Shown here: one piece after another, positions 35,317 through 44,433 of the stretch
Numbering within the stretch: position 1 is the first letter of the stretch
Layout: the number at the start of each line of letters is the position of its first letter
DNA from: Daejeonella sp. H1SJ63
GTDB taxonomy: Bacteria > Bacteroidota > Bacteroidia > Sphingobacteriales > Sphingobacteriaceae
DNA length: 64,000 nt
Assembly: GCF_029360775.1 (NCBI RefSeq)
Contig: NZ_JARKMZ010000018.1
Span: 21,946-85,945 of the forward strand
Reading direction: 5' to 3'
Program-made: the position numbers and the translations under genes
The notes under the pieces: model-generated
What the model was told of the DNA's origin: nothing
Seen by the model: only the letters and a program-made list of their open reading frames with translations
Database searches by the model: none

Positions 35317-36036
35317 TTAACCTATATTTTTATCCTCAATCTGCTTGAAGAAATACTCGCGGTAAGTATCACCGATTGGAATGATTTTATCACCAATCTG
35401 AATTCGGCTTCTTTCGATACTTTCAATTTTACCCAAAGCTATAATATAAGATTTATGAACCCGGATGAAGGACTTTGAAGGCAAAGACTCCTCCATCTTT
35501 TTCATATTCTGAAGGGTGATAATCCGTTCGGTTCTGGTGAAAATTGAAATATAATCCTTTAGCCCCTCAATGTATAAAATATCATTAAGGTATATCTTCT
35601 GAATCTTATGTTCGGTCTTTACAAAGATAAAGTCATGGCTGTTTTGAACCTGGGCAGGTTCAGGAGCTGTCAGCTGATTATTCCCCGAATTCTGCAGTAC
35701 TTTCTGGGCAGCCTTGTAGAAACGATCGAAAGCAATAGGTTTAAGCAGGTAATCAACCACATCCAATTCATATCCATCAAGAGCATATTGTGAGTAGGCT
35801 GTAGTAAGAATAACATCACATTTACCATTGATAATTTTCAGAAACTGAATTCCTGTAAGTTCGGGCATCTGAACATCAAGAAAAACAAGGTCAATAGCAT
35901 CACTTTGTACCAGAGATAAGCCTTCAATTGCACTGGTTGTAGTTTTCACCAAAGTCAGAAAAGGGACCTTGCTGATATAATCTTCCAATATATCCAGAGC
36001 CAATGGCTCATCATCTACCACAAGACAACGTATCAT
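35317..36036 (-). CDS. LytTR-family response regulator
   Basis: The protein has 239 residues. The receiver domain (about 1-120) has the acidic pair VDDEPLA, the phosphoacceptor Asp in LVFLDVQMPELTG (D about 55) and LLKPIAFDRF. The DNA-binding LytTR domain (about 140-235) has FIFVKTEHKIQKIYLNDILYIEG and FIRVHKSYIIALGKIE. It is 1 bp downstream of the sensor kinase gene and its product is the obvious output partner. Confidence 0.95.
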   Translation of the reverse strand: MIRCLVVDDEPLALDILEDYISKVPFLTLVKTTTSAIEGLSLVQSDAIDLVFLDVQMPELTGIQFLKIINGKCDVILTTAYSQYALDGYELDVVDYLLKPIAFDRFYKAAQKVLQNSGNNQLTAPEPAQVQNSHDFIFVKTEHKIQKIYLNDILYIEGLKDYISIFTRTERIITLQNMKKMEESLPSKSFIRVHKSYIIALGKIESIERSRIQIGDKIIPIGDTYREYFFKQIEDKNIG

Positions 36037-36037
36037 T

Positions 36038-37048
36038 TTATAAATTTAGATATAATTCACAATTATAAATATCATTAGTATCGTCAATGTTTAAACGATA
36101 GTGGTTCTTATAAATCAGATCCAATCGTCTTTGCACATTTTTCAATCCGATACCACCAGTGTCATCTTTATTCAGATTGCTTTTTTTATTAACTACCTGA
36201 AAGAATAATTTGTCAGATGTAATATTGAGGATAATCGTTATAGGATTATCGGTATCAGTAGCCAATCCGTGTTTGAATGCATTCTCAACGAAAGAGATTA
36301 ATACCAATGGAGTAACTTTCTGACCTTCGGGATCGCCATTGATCTCAAATTTAACACATGGCTTATCTTTAAAACGTAGTTTCTGAAGTTCGATATAATT
36401 TTCAAGATACCTGATCTCATCAGAAAGCGGAACCTTATCGACATTACTTTCATAAAGCATATACCGCATTATTTCTGAGAGCTTTAGGATTGCCTCCGGA
36501 GTTTTCTCAGCTTTCTGATATGCCAGAGAATAAATATTATTCAGGGAATTGAATAAAAAATGAGGGTTGATCTGAGATTTCAGAAAGGCCAGTTCAGCAA
36601 TAAGCTTTTCATTTTCAAGCTGACTTTTAATTTTTTCATTATTAAACCAGTCCTGCATAAATTTCAAAGCCGTACTCAGAAAAATAAAGAAACAACTTAC
36701 AAATGCTGCACTGAAACAATAGTCCCAAAAGTCCATAATATGCTTGCCTCCCTCTCTCCTGATTACAATATCATAGAAATAGTAGGCAAGTCCGCATTTA
36801 ATAAATGCAGAAATAATGACCAGAATAAGCATGGCAGTTGCACACCATAAATATTTCTTTTTATCCAGAAATGCCGGCAGTATAAGCAGATAATTGATGT
36901 AGAAAAGGACGATATTAATCAGTCCGAAATAAACAAAAACAACAATGGTTCTATACACAATTTTGCCATTGGTTCCCATGTACATAAAAAGAAACAAAAT
37001 GATAGCCCAGATAAAAGTATGAAGAGCTATCTGTCTTAATTTATTCAT
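36038..37048 (-). CDS. LytS-type sensor histidine kinase
   Basis: The protein has 336 residues with four N-terminal transmembrane helices (about 8-30, 36-58, 70-92, 106-128). A short coiled linker (NEKIKSQLENEKLIAELAFLKSQ) leads to the His_kinase domain with QINPHFLFNSLNNIYSLA (phosphoacceptor His about 163) and an HATPase region (LVLISFVENAFKHG and GGIGLKNVQRRLDL). The signal is unknown; the sensor is purely membrane-embedded, as in many Bacteroidota LytS-like kinases. Confidence 0.94.
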   Translation of the reverse strand: MNKLRQIALHTFIWAIILFLFMYMGTNGKIVYRTIVVFVYFGLINIVLFYINYLLILPAFLDKKKYLWCATAMLILVIISAFIKCGLAYYFYDIVIRREGGKHIMDFWDYCFSAAFVSCFFIFLSTALKFMQDWFNNEKIKSQLENEKLIAELAFLKSQINPHFLFNSLNNIYSLAYQKAEKTPEAILKLSEIMRYMLYESNVDKVPLSDEIRYLENYIELQKLRFKDKPCVKFEINGDPEGQKVTPLVLISFVENAFKHGLATDTDNPITIILNITSDKLFFQVVNKKSNLNKDDTGGIGLKNVQRRLDLIYKNHYRLNIDDTNDIYNCELYLNL

Positions 37049-37249
37049 CCTTTAAAAGTAATGTTTGTGATAATCTGAGCACATCGGTTTCGACGAACAG
37101 GCGAAAGCAATCTGCCAACAAGCCAATATAAGCTATTAATCGTCAGACCCGGAAAAAATACCGTTTGTCTTCAAAAAAAGGGGCTTGGTCTAATAGATTT
37201 CAGGGAGATTTCAATAAAATATTTCTTTGTTCTATCAAAACTCAGAATT

Positions 37250-37426
37250 ATGAAAAAGCTTAGCAACTGTATATCTCCGTTCATCATGCTGCTTGTGCCT
37301 CTTTTCCTTTTAATCGGAATATTGGCCACAAATATGAACAAAGAACTTCCGGCAGACAGGCTGAATGCAGGATTAAGATTACAAATTCCGTCTATAAAAA
37401 TGATTATCCTTGCTGCTATCAAATAG
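37250..37426 (+). CDS. Possible small membrane protein, 58 residues
   Basis: I translated this short plus-strand frame by hand: MKKLSNCISPFIMLLVPLFL, then LIGILATNMNKELPADRLNA and a hydrophobic C-terminus ending IKMIILAAIK. It has a basic start, one strong hydrophobic helix (about 10-28) and a second weaker one. It lies in an otherwise empty 465-bp spacer between the histidine kinase and M28 genes and is followed by hairpins. No Shine-Dalgarno sequence or family match is visible. An antisense frame covers the same DNA but looks less protein-like. Confidence 0.35.
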   Translation: MKKLSNCISPFIMLLVPLFLLIGILATNMNKELPADRLNAGLRLQIPSIKMIILAAIK

Positions 37427-37447
37427 TTGATAGAATCTGATAGCAGC
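37412..37447. repeat. 10-bp inverted repeat at the end of the small ORF
   Basis: GCTGCTATCA (37412-37421) and TGATAGCAGC (37438-37447) are perfect complements with a 16-nt loop. The left arm covers the last codons of the 58-residue ORF. No T-run follows, so it is either a weak terminator or a mobile palindrome. Confidence 0.5.
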
Positions 37448-37459
37448 AATTAGTCCCGA

Positions 37460-37499
37460 TCATCATAAATCAGCCTTAATCAGCTTTTTCTTATGATGA
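37460..37499. repeat. 9-bp inverted repeat downstream of the M28 peptidase gene
   Basis: TCATCATAA (37460-37468) and TTATGATGA (37491-37499) are perfect complements. It lies 15 bp past the M28 peptidase stop (minus strand), so it may mark the 3' end of that transcript, although there is no clear T-run. Confidence 0.45.
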
Positions 37500-37513
37500 A
37501 TTCTTTGTTTATG

Positions 37514-38863
37514 TTAACGAACAGATGCCGGTATAACTACCAGACTTTCATGTCCGTCTGCATCGACAGATTGAACACCGAAGTAATAATTATCCTTAGA
37601 GTAATTTAAAATTGCTTTGGTATCCATTACAAAAAACTTCTTTTCCCAAACCGGACTGCTGGTTTCTCTCATTACAACATAATATCCTGAAGGTTTTTCG
37701 CCCTGCGGAGCCTGCCATTTCAATTCAGTCCTGTTGGTCAGTCCGCTGGTTATTATTCCAACATTTACAGGTTCGCGGGGGGCAAGGGCAAGATTTGCCA
37801 AAGCTGCAAGATTCATTCGGGTTACCTTCTGAGCATATTCATAATCAACAAAATCAGGTAAATCGCCAAAGCTTATTCCATTTTCGTTACGGACAGTCTG
37901 GTGTTGCCTTTCAAAGTTTTCATTCATCTCGGTAATTCGTATGCCGGCAAAGCCCTGCTGCGAGAATGGAGTATGATCACCGCCACGAAGATATCTGTCG
38001 CGACGATAGATCAATTTCACATCTAGCTGATCAACATATCTTTCAGCAACTTCCTTCACATAGCGTGCAAACTGCCTGGCCTTCCCATCATTTTCTGCAC
38101 CTGTACTTGCTCGACGGGCAGCTTCTTCTGAAGTTTCAGCAGCCGAAACTCCCTCACTGAACACCCTTACCGACCTGTTATCCTTTATACCGGTCTCCAT
38201 GGCGTAGGTATTTCCAATAATATCATTGGTGATCATTCCTGCAACATTCCATTTTTCAGCTTTCGCTCTTTTAGCAAGATTCGCTGCGCCATATAATCCC
38301 TGCTCTTCGGCTACCATAGCCACAAAAATGATTGTAGCATTGAACTTATGCTTACTCATTACTCTGGCAAGCTCCATGGCCGCTGCGGTACCCGAAGCAT
38401 CATCATTAGCACCGGGAGCAAATATCTTTGAATCATTTACATCAGTTGCCCGCGAATCATAATGGCCTGAAACAATAAAAATACGATCATCCGCCGGATC
38501 AGTTCCCGGCAATATGCCCAATACATTCTTCATGACTGTCGGAACTGCCACTCTTCTGCCATCAGCAGGCTGGGTAAAGGTATCAAACTCCACTTTGAGA
38601 CGACCACCGGAAGACTTAGAATAAGATTCGAGCTCAGATCTTATCCAGTTACGGGCTGCACCAATACCGGTCTTAGAACTAAGGGTATCGCTCATACTAT
38701 GCCGCGTTTCAAAAGAAACCAGTTTTCTGACTATGGATTCAATATTCTTTGAGGAAACCTCATCGACCATACTTTTGATCTGCTGATCCTGACGAACAAT
38801 GCTTGTCTGCGATTGACTATTGATTGAAACTGCCAAAAGCAGCATTATTAATATATTTCTCAT
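37514..38863 (-). CDS. Secreted M28-family metallopeptidase with C-terminal fibronectin-like domain
   Basis: The protein has 449 residues with a signal peptide (MRNILIMLLLAVSINSQS). The M28 zinc-aminopeptidase domain (about 40-365) contains GHYDSRATD (about 146-154), the bridging Asp in GANDDASGTAA (about 165-175), the catalytic Glu pair in AEEQGLYGA (about 199-207) and the last His in GGDHTPFSQQG (about 308-318). Residues about 370-449 look like a fibronectin type III-like fold (ELKWQAPQGEKPSGYYVVMRE). It is likely a periplasmic or secreted aminopeptidase; the preferred substrate is unknown. Confidence 0.92.
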   Translation of the reverse strand: MRNILIMLLLAVSINSQSQTSIVRQDQQIKSMVDEVSSKNIESIVRKLVSFETRHSMSDTLSSKTGIGAARNWIRSELESYSKSSGGRLKVEFDTFTQPADGRRVAVPTVMKNVLGILPGTDPADDRIFIVSGHYDSRATDVNDSKIFAPGANDDASGTAAAMELARVMSKHKFNATIIFVAMVAEEQGLYGAANLAKRAKAEKWNVAGMITNDIIGNTYAMETGIKDNRSVRVFSEGVSAAETSEEAARRASTGAENDGKARQFARYVKEVAERYVDQLDVKLIYRRDRYLRGGDHTPFSQQGFAGIRITEMNENFERQHQTVRNENGISFGDLPDFVDYEYAQKVTRMNLAALANLALAPREPVNVGIITSGLTNRTELKWQAPQGEKPSGYYVVMRETSSPVWEKKFFVMDTKAILNYSKDNYYFGVQSVDADGHESLVVIPASVR

Positions 38864-38904
38864 TTATAAAAGATTATCATTTGAATTTGCTTAGCCCCTA
38901 AGTT

Positions 38905-40308
38905 TTAATCAAGAATATATTCCTGATGCACTTCAGGAATCTCAACACTGGCGTACCCTTTGGCAATTATTTTCTCTTTAAAATTTTGCTGAACATCATA
39001 TTCACCATGAATTATAAAAAGCTTTTTAACCTTCGAAGGATCCTGACAAGATATAAACTGCAGCAGATCGTCATAGTCGCCATGGGCACTCATTGAACGA
39101 ATGGACCTCACTTCTGCCTTCACATTGTACTCCTCTCCGTAAATACTTACAGTAGTATATCCGGCCATCAAACGGCCACCCAGTGAATTTGGTTCACAAT
39201 AGCCCACCATCAGAATAGTGTTCTTCTCATCGCCAATATTGTTCCTGATATGATGCTTTACCCGTCCCGCCTCTGCCATTCCGGAAGCAGAAATGATTAC
39301 ACAGGGATCATGCTGAGTATTGAGAGCTTTTGATTCACTGACATCCTGAATAAAAGTCAGGTTCTTAAAACTAAACGGATCATCATCGTGCAGCATCACA
39401 TCCTGTACATGTTTATTGAAATTTTCAGGGTGACTTCTCACTACATCGGTAGCCTTAATTGAAAGAGGGCTGTCTACATAATATCTTACATCAGGAAGCA
39501 CTCCCCTTTCTTCCAGATGATTCAGTGAATAAAGTATCTCCTGCGTACGGCCTACACTAAATGCCGGAATAATAACCTTACCCCCACGCAAAATACAGGT
39601 CTGATGAATAATTTCTTTCAAAAGCTCTTCGGCCGGTTCTGCATCATCGTGCAAACTGTCGCCATAAGTTGATTCGAGGAAAATATAATCTGACTGAGGA
39701 AAGTTCTCAGGTGACTTAAGGATAAGATCACCATAACGTCCAACATCACCACTATAGGTTATGCGGGTTGTCTTTCCATTCTCTGTGATACTGAGATGAA
39801 CTGCAGAACTGCCAATAATATGGCCTACGTCAGTGAGCAAAAATTGAATGTCATCTGAGATTTGATGAACTGTATTGTACTTCACAATTCTAAACTGACG
39901 CAAACATTCTATTGCATCATCTTCGGTATATAAAGGCTTGAGTAATGGCATCCCCTTACGTTCCCTTCGCTTATTGCTGAATTCGCAATCCTTTTGCTGG
40001 ATATTGGCTGAATCCATAAGCAATATTCTGGCAAGATCCATTGTTGCTGCCGTACAGAATACTTCACCCTTAAAGCCTTGCGCAACCAGGCGGGGTATCA
40101 GACCACTATGATCGATATGTGCATGACTTAATATAAGGTAATTTACTTCTGCCGGATTAAATCCGAAATGCTCGTTAAGTTTATCTGTATCCTCTCCCAT
40201 GCCCTGATACATTCCGCAGTCGAGTAGTATTTGAGTACCATTTTCTAATGTTATTAAATGCTTGCTCCCGGTTACATTTCTGGCAGCTCCATGAAAATTA
40301 ATGCGCAT
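38905..40308 (-). CDS. Metallo-beta-lactamase/beta-CASP RNA-processing exonuclease family protein
   Basis: The protein has 467 residues. The metallo-beta-lactamase fold has the metal motif SHAHIDHSG (about 60-68). The beta-CASP insertion includes VIISASGMAEAGRVKHHIRN (about 338-357), and the C-terminal RMMBL part has MSAHGDYDDLL. The family includes CPSF73-like endo- and exonucleases acting on RNA. It is monocistronic in appearance, 41 bp upstream of the M28 gene on the same strand. Confidence 0.9.
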   Translation of the reverse strand: MRINFHGAARNVTGSKHLITLENGTQILLDCGMYQGMGEDTDKLNEHFGFNPAEVNYLILSHAHIDHSGLIPRLVAQGFKGEVFCTAATMDLARILLMDSANIQQKDCEFSNKRRERKGMPLLKPLYTEDDAIECLRQFRIVKYNTVHQISDDIQFLLTDVGHIIGSSAVHLSITENGKTTRITYSGDVGRYGDLILKSPENFPQSDYIFLESTYGDSLHDDAEPAEELLKEIIHQTCILRGGKVIIPAFSVGRTQEILYSLNHLEERGVLPDVRYYVDSPLSIKATDVVRSHPENFNKHVQDVMLHDDDPFSFKNLTFIQDVSESKALNTQHDPCVIISASGMAEAGRVKHHIRNNIGDEKNTILMVGYCEPNSLGGRLMAGYTTVSIYGEEYNVKAEVRSIRSMSAHGDYDDLLQFISCQDPSKVKKLFIIHGEYDVQQNFKEKIIAKGYASVEIPEVHQEYILD

Positions 40309-40460
40309 GATATTCTGGTTTTGAGATATGGTAAAATTACGCGAATAAACGGAATTGTGCTAAGAAGAACCGAAAGAATACGTGAACAGCTTACCCGGTG
40401 GTTTCCTCTAATAAGAATTGCGTGAGGAAAATAAACAAACCGAAAAACTTTAGTGAAAAC

Positions 40461-40497
40461 AAAAAACTCAGACATGTTTTATACGTCTGAGTTTTTT
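40461..40497. terminator. Bidirectional terminator downstream of sdhB
   Basis: AACTCAGAC (40465-40473) pairs with GTCTGAGTT (40485-40493), flanked by an A-run on one side and a T-run on the other, so it reads as an intrinsic terminator on both strands. It ends the sdhCAB transcript 24 bp after the sdhB stop. Confidence 0.85.
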
Positions 40498-40520
40498 ATC
40501 CCTGCAGGAAATACAGAAAA

Positions 40521-41285
40521 TTATTCTTCGTTCTTAATCAATGTTGCATTGAAATAATCGCGGTTCATTCTTGCAATATTGGTGATTGATATTTCTTTAG
40601 GACATTCAGCTTCGCAGGCTCCAGTATTTGTACAACTACCGAAACCTTCTGCGTCCATCTGCGCAACCATAGCCTGAACACGACGATAACGCTCAGGTTG
40701 TCCCTGAGGTAATAAAGCCATCTGTGATACTTTAGCCGAAACGAACAGCATTGCAGAAGCATTTTTACATGCTGCGACACAGGCTCCGCAACCAATACAG
40801 GTTGCTGAGTTAAATGCCTCATCGGCTACAACTTTCGGAATCGGAATCGAGTTGGCATCAGGAACACCACCAGTATTTACTGAAATGAATCCTCCTGCAG
40901 CCTGAATACGATCAAATGAAGTACGGTCAACGGCAAGATCCCTGATAACCGGGAAGGCAGAAGCACGCCAAGGCTCAATAACAACGATCTCATTGTCATT
41001 AAAGCTTCTCATATGTAACTGACAGGTTGTGATACCATGTTTCGGACCATGAGGCCGGCCATTAATGTGAAGCGAGCAGGCTCCGCAGATACCTTCACGG
41101 CAATCATGGTCAAAGTGAATAGGATCTTCTCCCTTTTTGATCAGGCCCTCGTTTACCACATCAAGCATCTCCAGAAATGACATATCCGGAGAAACCTGCT
41201 CAGCTTTATAAGTAACGAATTTACCTTGTGATTCAGCATTTTTCTGGCGCCAAACCTTTAATGTCAAATTCATATTTCCACTCAT
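40521..41285 (-). CDS. sdhB: Succinate dehydrogenase/fumarate reductase iron-sulfur subunit
   Basis: The protein has 254 residues. The N-terminal 2Fe-2S domain has [15 protein letters not shown] (about 62-76). The C-terminal dicluster ferredoxin part has [16 protein letters not shown] (about 157-172) and [15 protein letters not shown] (about 216-230). It carries electrons from the SdhA flavin to the membrane quinone site. An alternative start at MNLTLKV, four residues in, is possible. It is the last gene of the C-A-B operon, 106 bp after sdhA. Confidence 0.96.
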   Translation of the reverse strand: MSGNMNLTLKVWRQKNAESQGKFVTYKAEQVSPDMSFLEMLDVVNEGLIKKGEDPIHFDHDCREGICGACSLHINGRPHGPKHGITTCQLHMRSFNDNEIVVIEPWRASAFPVIRDLAVDRTSFDRIQAAGGFISVNTGGVPDANSIPIPKVVADEAFNSATCIGCGACVAACKNASAMLFVSAKVSQMALLPQGQPERYRRVQAMVAQMDAEGFGSCTNTGACEAECPKEISITNIARMNRDYFNATLIKNEE

Positions 41286-41391
41286 TATTATAAGTATTTA
41301 GTATTTAGCAATAAGTACTCAGTATTTAACTCTTTGGGCTTAGCAGATAATATTCATATTATTAAATATTATTTACTCCCATACTTCCGTA

Positions 41392-43326
41392 CTATTTATA
41401 ACTTCTCTGTGTTAGTTTAACATTCTCAAACACCAACTCTTCCTTGTGAAGTACTTCCGGCTCATTATCTCCTTTATACTCCCAGGCAGCTGCATATGCA
41501 AACTGATCGTCGTCGCGTAAAGCTTCTCCCTCTTCTGTCTGGCTTTCCAAACGGAAATGACCACCACATGATTCTTTTCTGTTCAACGCATCATCTACCA
41601 TTAATTCTCCAAGCTCAAGGAAATCAGCCACACGGCCTGCATTTTCAAGATTCTGATTAAATTCTTCGTTGGTTCCTGTTACCTGTGCATTCTTCCAGAA
41701 ATCTTCACGAAGCTGGCGGATAAGTCCTTTAGCTTTAGTAAGTCCTTCTTCAGTTCTTGCCATTCCGCAATATTCCCACATAATATGACCCAATTCACGA
41801 TGATATTCATTAACAGTCTTAGTGCCTGTTAAGGATAATAGTTTGTTGATCCTTTCCTGAACACTTTTCTTAGTTTCTTCAAATGCAGGATGCGAATTGT
41901 CAACTGCTTTTGGTCCGATCGTAGCCAGATAATCGCCCAAAGTGTAAGGAACCACGAAATATCCATCAGCAAGTCCCTGCATCAATGCAGAAGCCCCTAA
42001 ACGGTTAGCACCGTGATCCGAGAAGTTTGCCTCTCCTAAACAATATAGTCCCGGAACTGTGGTCTGCAGATTATAATCTACCCAAAGTCCACCCATAGTA
42101 TAATGAACAGCAGGATAAATACGCATTGGCTGCTTATAAGGATTCTCGTCTGTGATCTGCATGTACATATCAAACAGGTTTCCATATTTCGCACGAACTG
42201 CATCTTCGCCCAGACGGGAGATTGCTTCAGCAAAATCAAGGAATACTGCAACACCTGAAGCCCCAACTCCACGACCCTCGTCTACCATTTCCTTCGCATT
42301 ACGTGATGCCACGTCGCGCGGAACCAGGTTACCAAAAGAAGGATATTTACGTTCAAGGAAATAATCACGATCCTCTTCTTTGAGGTCAGTTACTTTCAAT
42401 TCGCCTTTACGTAATTTTTGAGCTAATTCAACCGTTTTTGGAACCCATACACGTCCATCATTTCTCAATGACTCAGACATTAGTGTCAGCTTCGACTGGT
42501 GATCACCCGTAACCGGAATACAGGTAGGGTGAATCTGGGTAAAGCAAGGATTTGCGAACAATGCACCACGCTTATGAGCTTTCCATGCAGCGGTAACATT
42601 ACATCCCATGGCATTGGTTGAAAGATAAAATACGTTACCGTATCCACCGGTACAAAGCAATACTGCATGCGCCGAATGAGTTTCAATCTTACCATTGATC
42701 AGATCGCGGGTTACGATACCCTTTGCCTGACCATCAACAGTTACCACATCCATCATTTCATGACGGGTGTACATTTTTACTTTCCCCAGATTGATCTGAC
42801 GGTTCAATGCTGAATATGCCCCCAGTAATAATTGCTGTCCGGTCTGACCTCTGGCGTAGAAAGTACGTGATACCTGAGAGCCACCGAATGAACGGTTATC
42901 AAGTAAACCCCCGTACTCACGTGCAAACGGAACACCCTGAGCCACACACTGGTCAATAATATTTACAGAAACTTCGGCCAAACGATAAACGTTAGCTTCA
43001 CGGGCACGATAGTCGCCACCTTTAATAGTATCGTAGAACAGGCGGTAAACACTGTCGCCGTCATTCTGATAATTTTTTGCAGCATTAATACCGCCCTGAG
43101 CAGCAATTGAGTGTGCACGGCGCGGACTGTCCTGATAGCAAAAAGCTTTAACATTATAACCCAATTCTGCCAGAGAAGCAGCTGCAGAAGCTCCGGCCAA
43201 ACCTGTACCTACTACAATAACCGTATATTTACGTTTATTGGCAGGGTTAACCAGTTTAAGGTTAAATTTATGTTTGGACCATTTCTCGGCTAAAGGGCCT
43301 GCTGGAATTTTAGCATCTAATTTCAT
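41392..43326 (-). CDS. sdhA: Succinate dehydrogenase/fumarate reductase flavoprotein subunit
   Basis: This 644-residue protein contains an FAD-binding loop [19 protein letters not shown] (about 37-55), the covalent-FAD histidine in [14 protein letters not shown] (about 71-84) and the substrate region around HPTCIP. The C-terminal region holds [15 protein letters not shown] (about 438-452). It oxidises succinate to fumarate in the TCA cycle. The long form, about 640 residues, is the one paired with single-subunit cytochrome b anchors. It is 47 bp after sdhC. Confidence 0.97.
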   Translation of the reverse strand: MKLDAKIPAGPLAEKWSKHKFNLKLVNPANKRKYTVIVVGTGLAGASAAASLAELGYNVKAFCYQDSPRRAHSIAAQGGINAAKNYQNDGDSVYRLFYDTIKGGDYRAREANVYRLAEVSVNIIDQCVAQGVPFAREYGGLLDNRSFGGSQVSRTFYARGQTGQQLLLGAYSALNRQINLGKVKMYTRHEMMDVVTVDGQAKGIVTRDLINGKIETHSAHAVLLCTGGYGNVFYLSTNAMGCNVTAAWKAHKRGALFANPCFTQIHPTCIPVTGDHQSKLTLMSESLRNDGRVWVPKTVELAQKLRKGELKVTDLKEEDRDYFLERKYPSFGNLVPRDVASRNAKEMVDEGRGVGASGVAVFLDFAEAISRLGEDAVRAKYGNLFDMYMQITDENPYKQPMRIYPAVHYTMGGLWVDYNLQTTVPGLYCLGEANFSDHGANRLGASALMQGLADGYFVVPYTLGDYLATIGPKAVDNSHPAFEETKKSVQERINKLLSLTGTKTVNEYHRELGHIMWEYCGMARTEEGLTKAKGLIRQLREDFWKNAQVTGTNEEFNQNLENAGRVADFLELGELMVDDALNRKESCGGHFRLESQTEEGEALRDDDQFAYAAAWEYKGDNEPEVLHKEELVFENVKLTQRSYK

Positions 43327-43373
43327 CTCAGAAATTTATTTATAATCCTGATTGCTCAGAAAATGTGATAATC

Positions 43374-44159
43374 TTATTTAAATAGGAAAAAATATACCGG
43401 CATAGCTGCAAATGCTATCGGAACTAATAATCCGAAGATCCATACGCTGATAAACCGTACCAAAGGCAAATACCTGTTATTATTCCATCCGATGGTTTGA
43501 AAAGCACTTTTAAAACCATGAATCAAATGGAATGCAAGTGCAGCCATCGCAATTACGTACAAAGCAACGTACCACCATGTCTGGAATGCATTCTGAACTA
43601 CCTTGTAAAGATCTTTTGAAATAACGATCTTCTTTCCTGCCTGAATGTCAACAACTTCTGAATGCACCAATCGGTTTGCATCGTATGGAACTTCTGAAAC
43701 CTGAATATCATTCGGGTTATCCAGACTGATCTCATACTTAGCATAAGGTAATTCAGCATTGTGATATTTCCACCAGAAATCACCCATATGCACTACAATA
43801 AAGATTAAAAGAATAGTACCAAGAATACCCATATTACGGGATGTCCATGCACTGTTCTGATTACCTGCCTGCATAGCATAAGCAACCGGGCGGGCTTTTT
43901 TGTTTCCTGCAGTGATCATCAATGCATAGAGTGCATGGACAATAATTGAGGCATACAATAAATAAGATACGACCTTGATCGGTGTGAAATGGGTCATGAA
44001 ATAGGCGTAGGCATTGAATGCCTGTCCTGCATCATCCTTAAACAACTGAAGGTTACCTACCAGATGCACAATCAGGAATGTACACAGGAAGATTCCTGTC
44101 AGGGCCATTACCAGTTTTTTTCCCAATGAGGATGAGAACGTTTTTGCGAAATTGCTCAT
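43374..44159 (-). CDS. sdhC: Succinate dehydrogenase cytochrome b subunit (fused single anchor)
   Basis: The protein has 261 residues and five hydrophobic segments. It belongs to the fused SdhC/FrdC-type anchor binding two hemes, seen with menaquinone-linked enzymes. Candidate axial histidines fall in LIVHLVGNLQLF (about 29-40), IIVHALYALMI, VVHMGDFWWKYH and FHLIHGFKSAFQTIGW. The extra loop between helices 3 and 4 (about 140-180, ISLDNPNDIQ...) is periplasmic or cytoplasmic by prediction only. First gene of sdhCAB. Confidence 0.94.
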   Translation of the reverse strand: MSNFAKTFSSSLGKKLVMALTGIFLCTFLIVHLVGNLQLFKDDAGQAFNAYAYFMTHFTPIKVVSYLLYASIIVHALYALMITAGNKKARPVAYAMQAGNQNSAWTSRNMGILGTILLIFIVVHMGDFWWKYHNAELPYAKYEISLDNPNDIQVSEVPYDANRLVHSEVVDIQAGKKIVISKDLYKVVQNAFQTWWYVALYVIAMAALAFHLIHGFKSAFQTIGWNNNRYLPLVRFISVWIFGLLVPIAFAAMPVYFFLFK

Positions 44160-44189
44160 TACCTTGTGTTATTTTTATTATTCAGGGAG

Positions 44190-44197
44190 CAAATTTA
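44190..44197 (-). promoter_or_regulatory. sdhC: Possible sdhCAB promoter -7 element
   Basis: Minus-strand TAAATTTG fits the TAnnTTTG consensus and lies 30 bp before the sdhC start. No good -33 box is seen. Confidence 0.4.
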
Positions 44198-44377
44198 TCA
44201 TTATATGGTAAAAATCGTACAGATATCTGCGTGCAGGACAAAGAATTTATCTATTTAGAACCAATCTAAATTTTTCCCGGCAAAATCAAGAACCCGTACA
44301 CGCATAAACCCGGCAGGGTTTAAGCACAATTCACTGTCTTTTCAAAACACTCAGAAGATTACCTAAAGTATGGAAAA

Positions 44378-44409
44378 TAAAAAGGCCTTCCTGTTAATCG
44401 GGAAGGCCT
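44378..44409 (-). terminator. Terminator downstream of degQ
   Basis: On the minus strand GGCCTTCC (44401-44408) pairs with GGAAGGCC (44384-44391), with a 9-nt loop, followed by TTTTTATTTT. It is 25 bp past the degQ stop. Confidence 0.85.
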
Positions 44410-44433
44410 GTATAAATATTATGAATCAGCGTC

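Noticed and set aside
37171..37449. 92-residue minus-strand frame in the kinase/peptidase spacer
   Set aside because: It lacks a clean signal or domain, and covers the same DNA as a more protein-like plus-strand frame. It is probably a shadow.
41286..41391. Tandem-like AGTATTTAGTATTTAGC stretch between sdhA and sdhB
   Set aside because: It is low-complexity AT-rich sequence of a kind common in these genomes. The arms do not make a stable structure, so I did not call a regulatory element.
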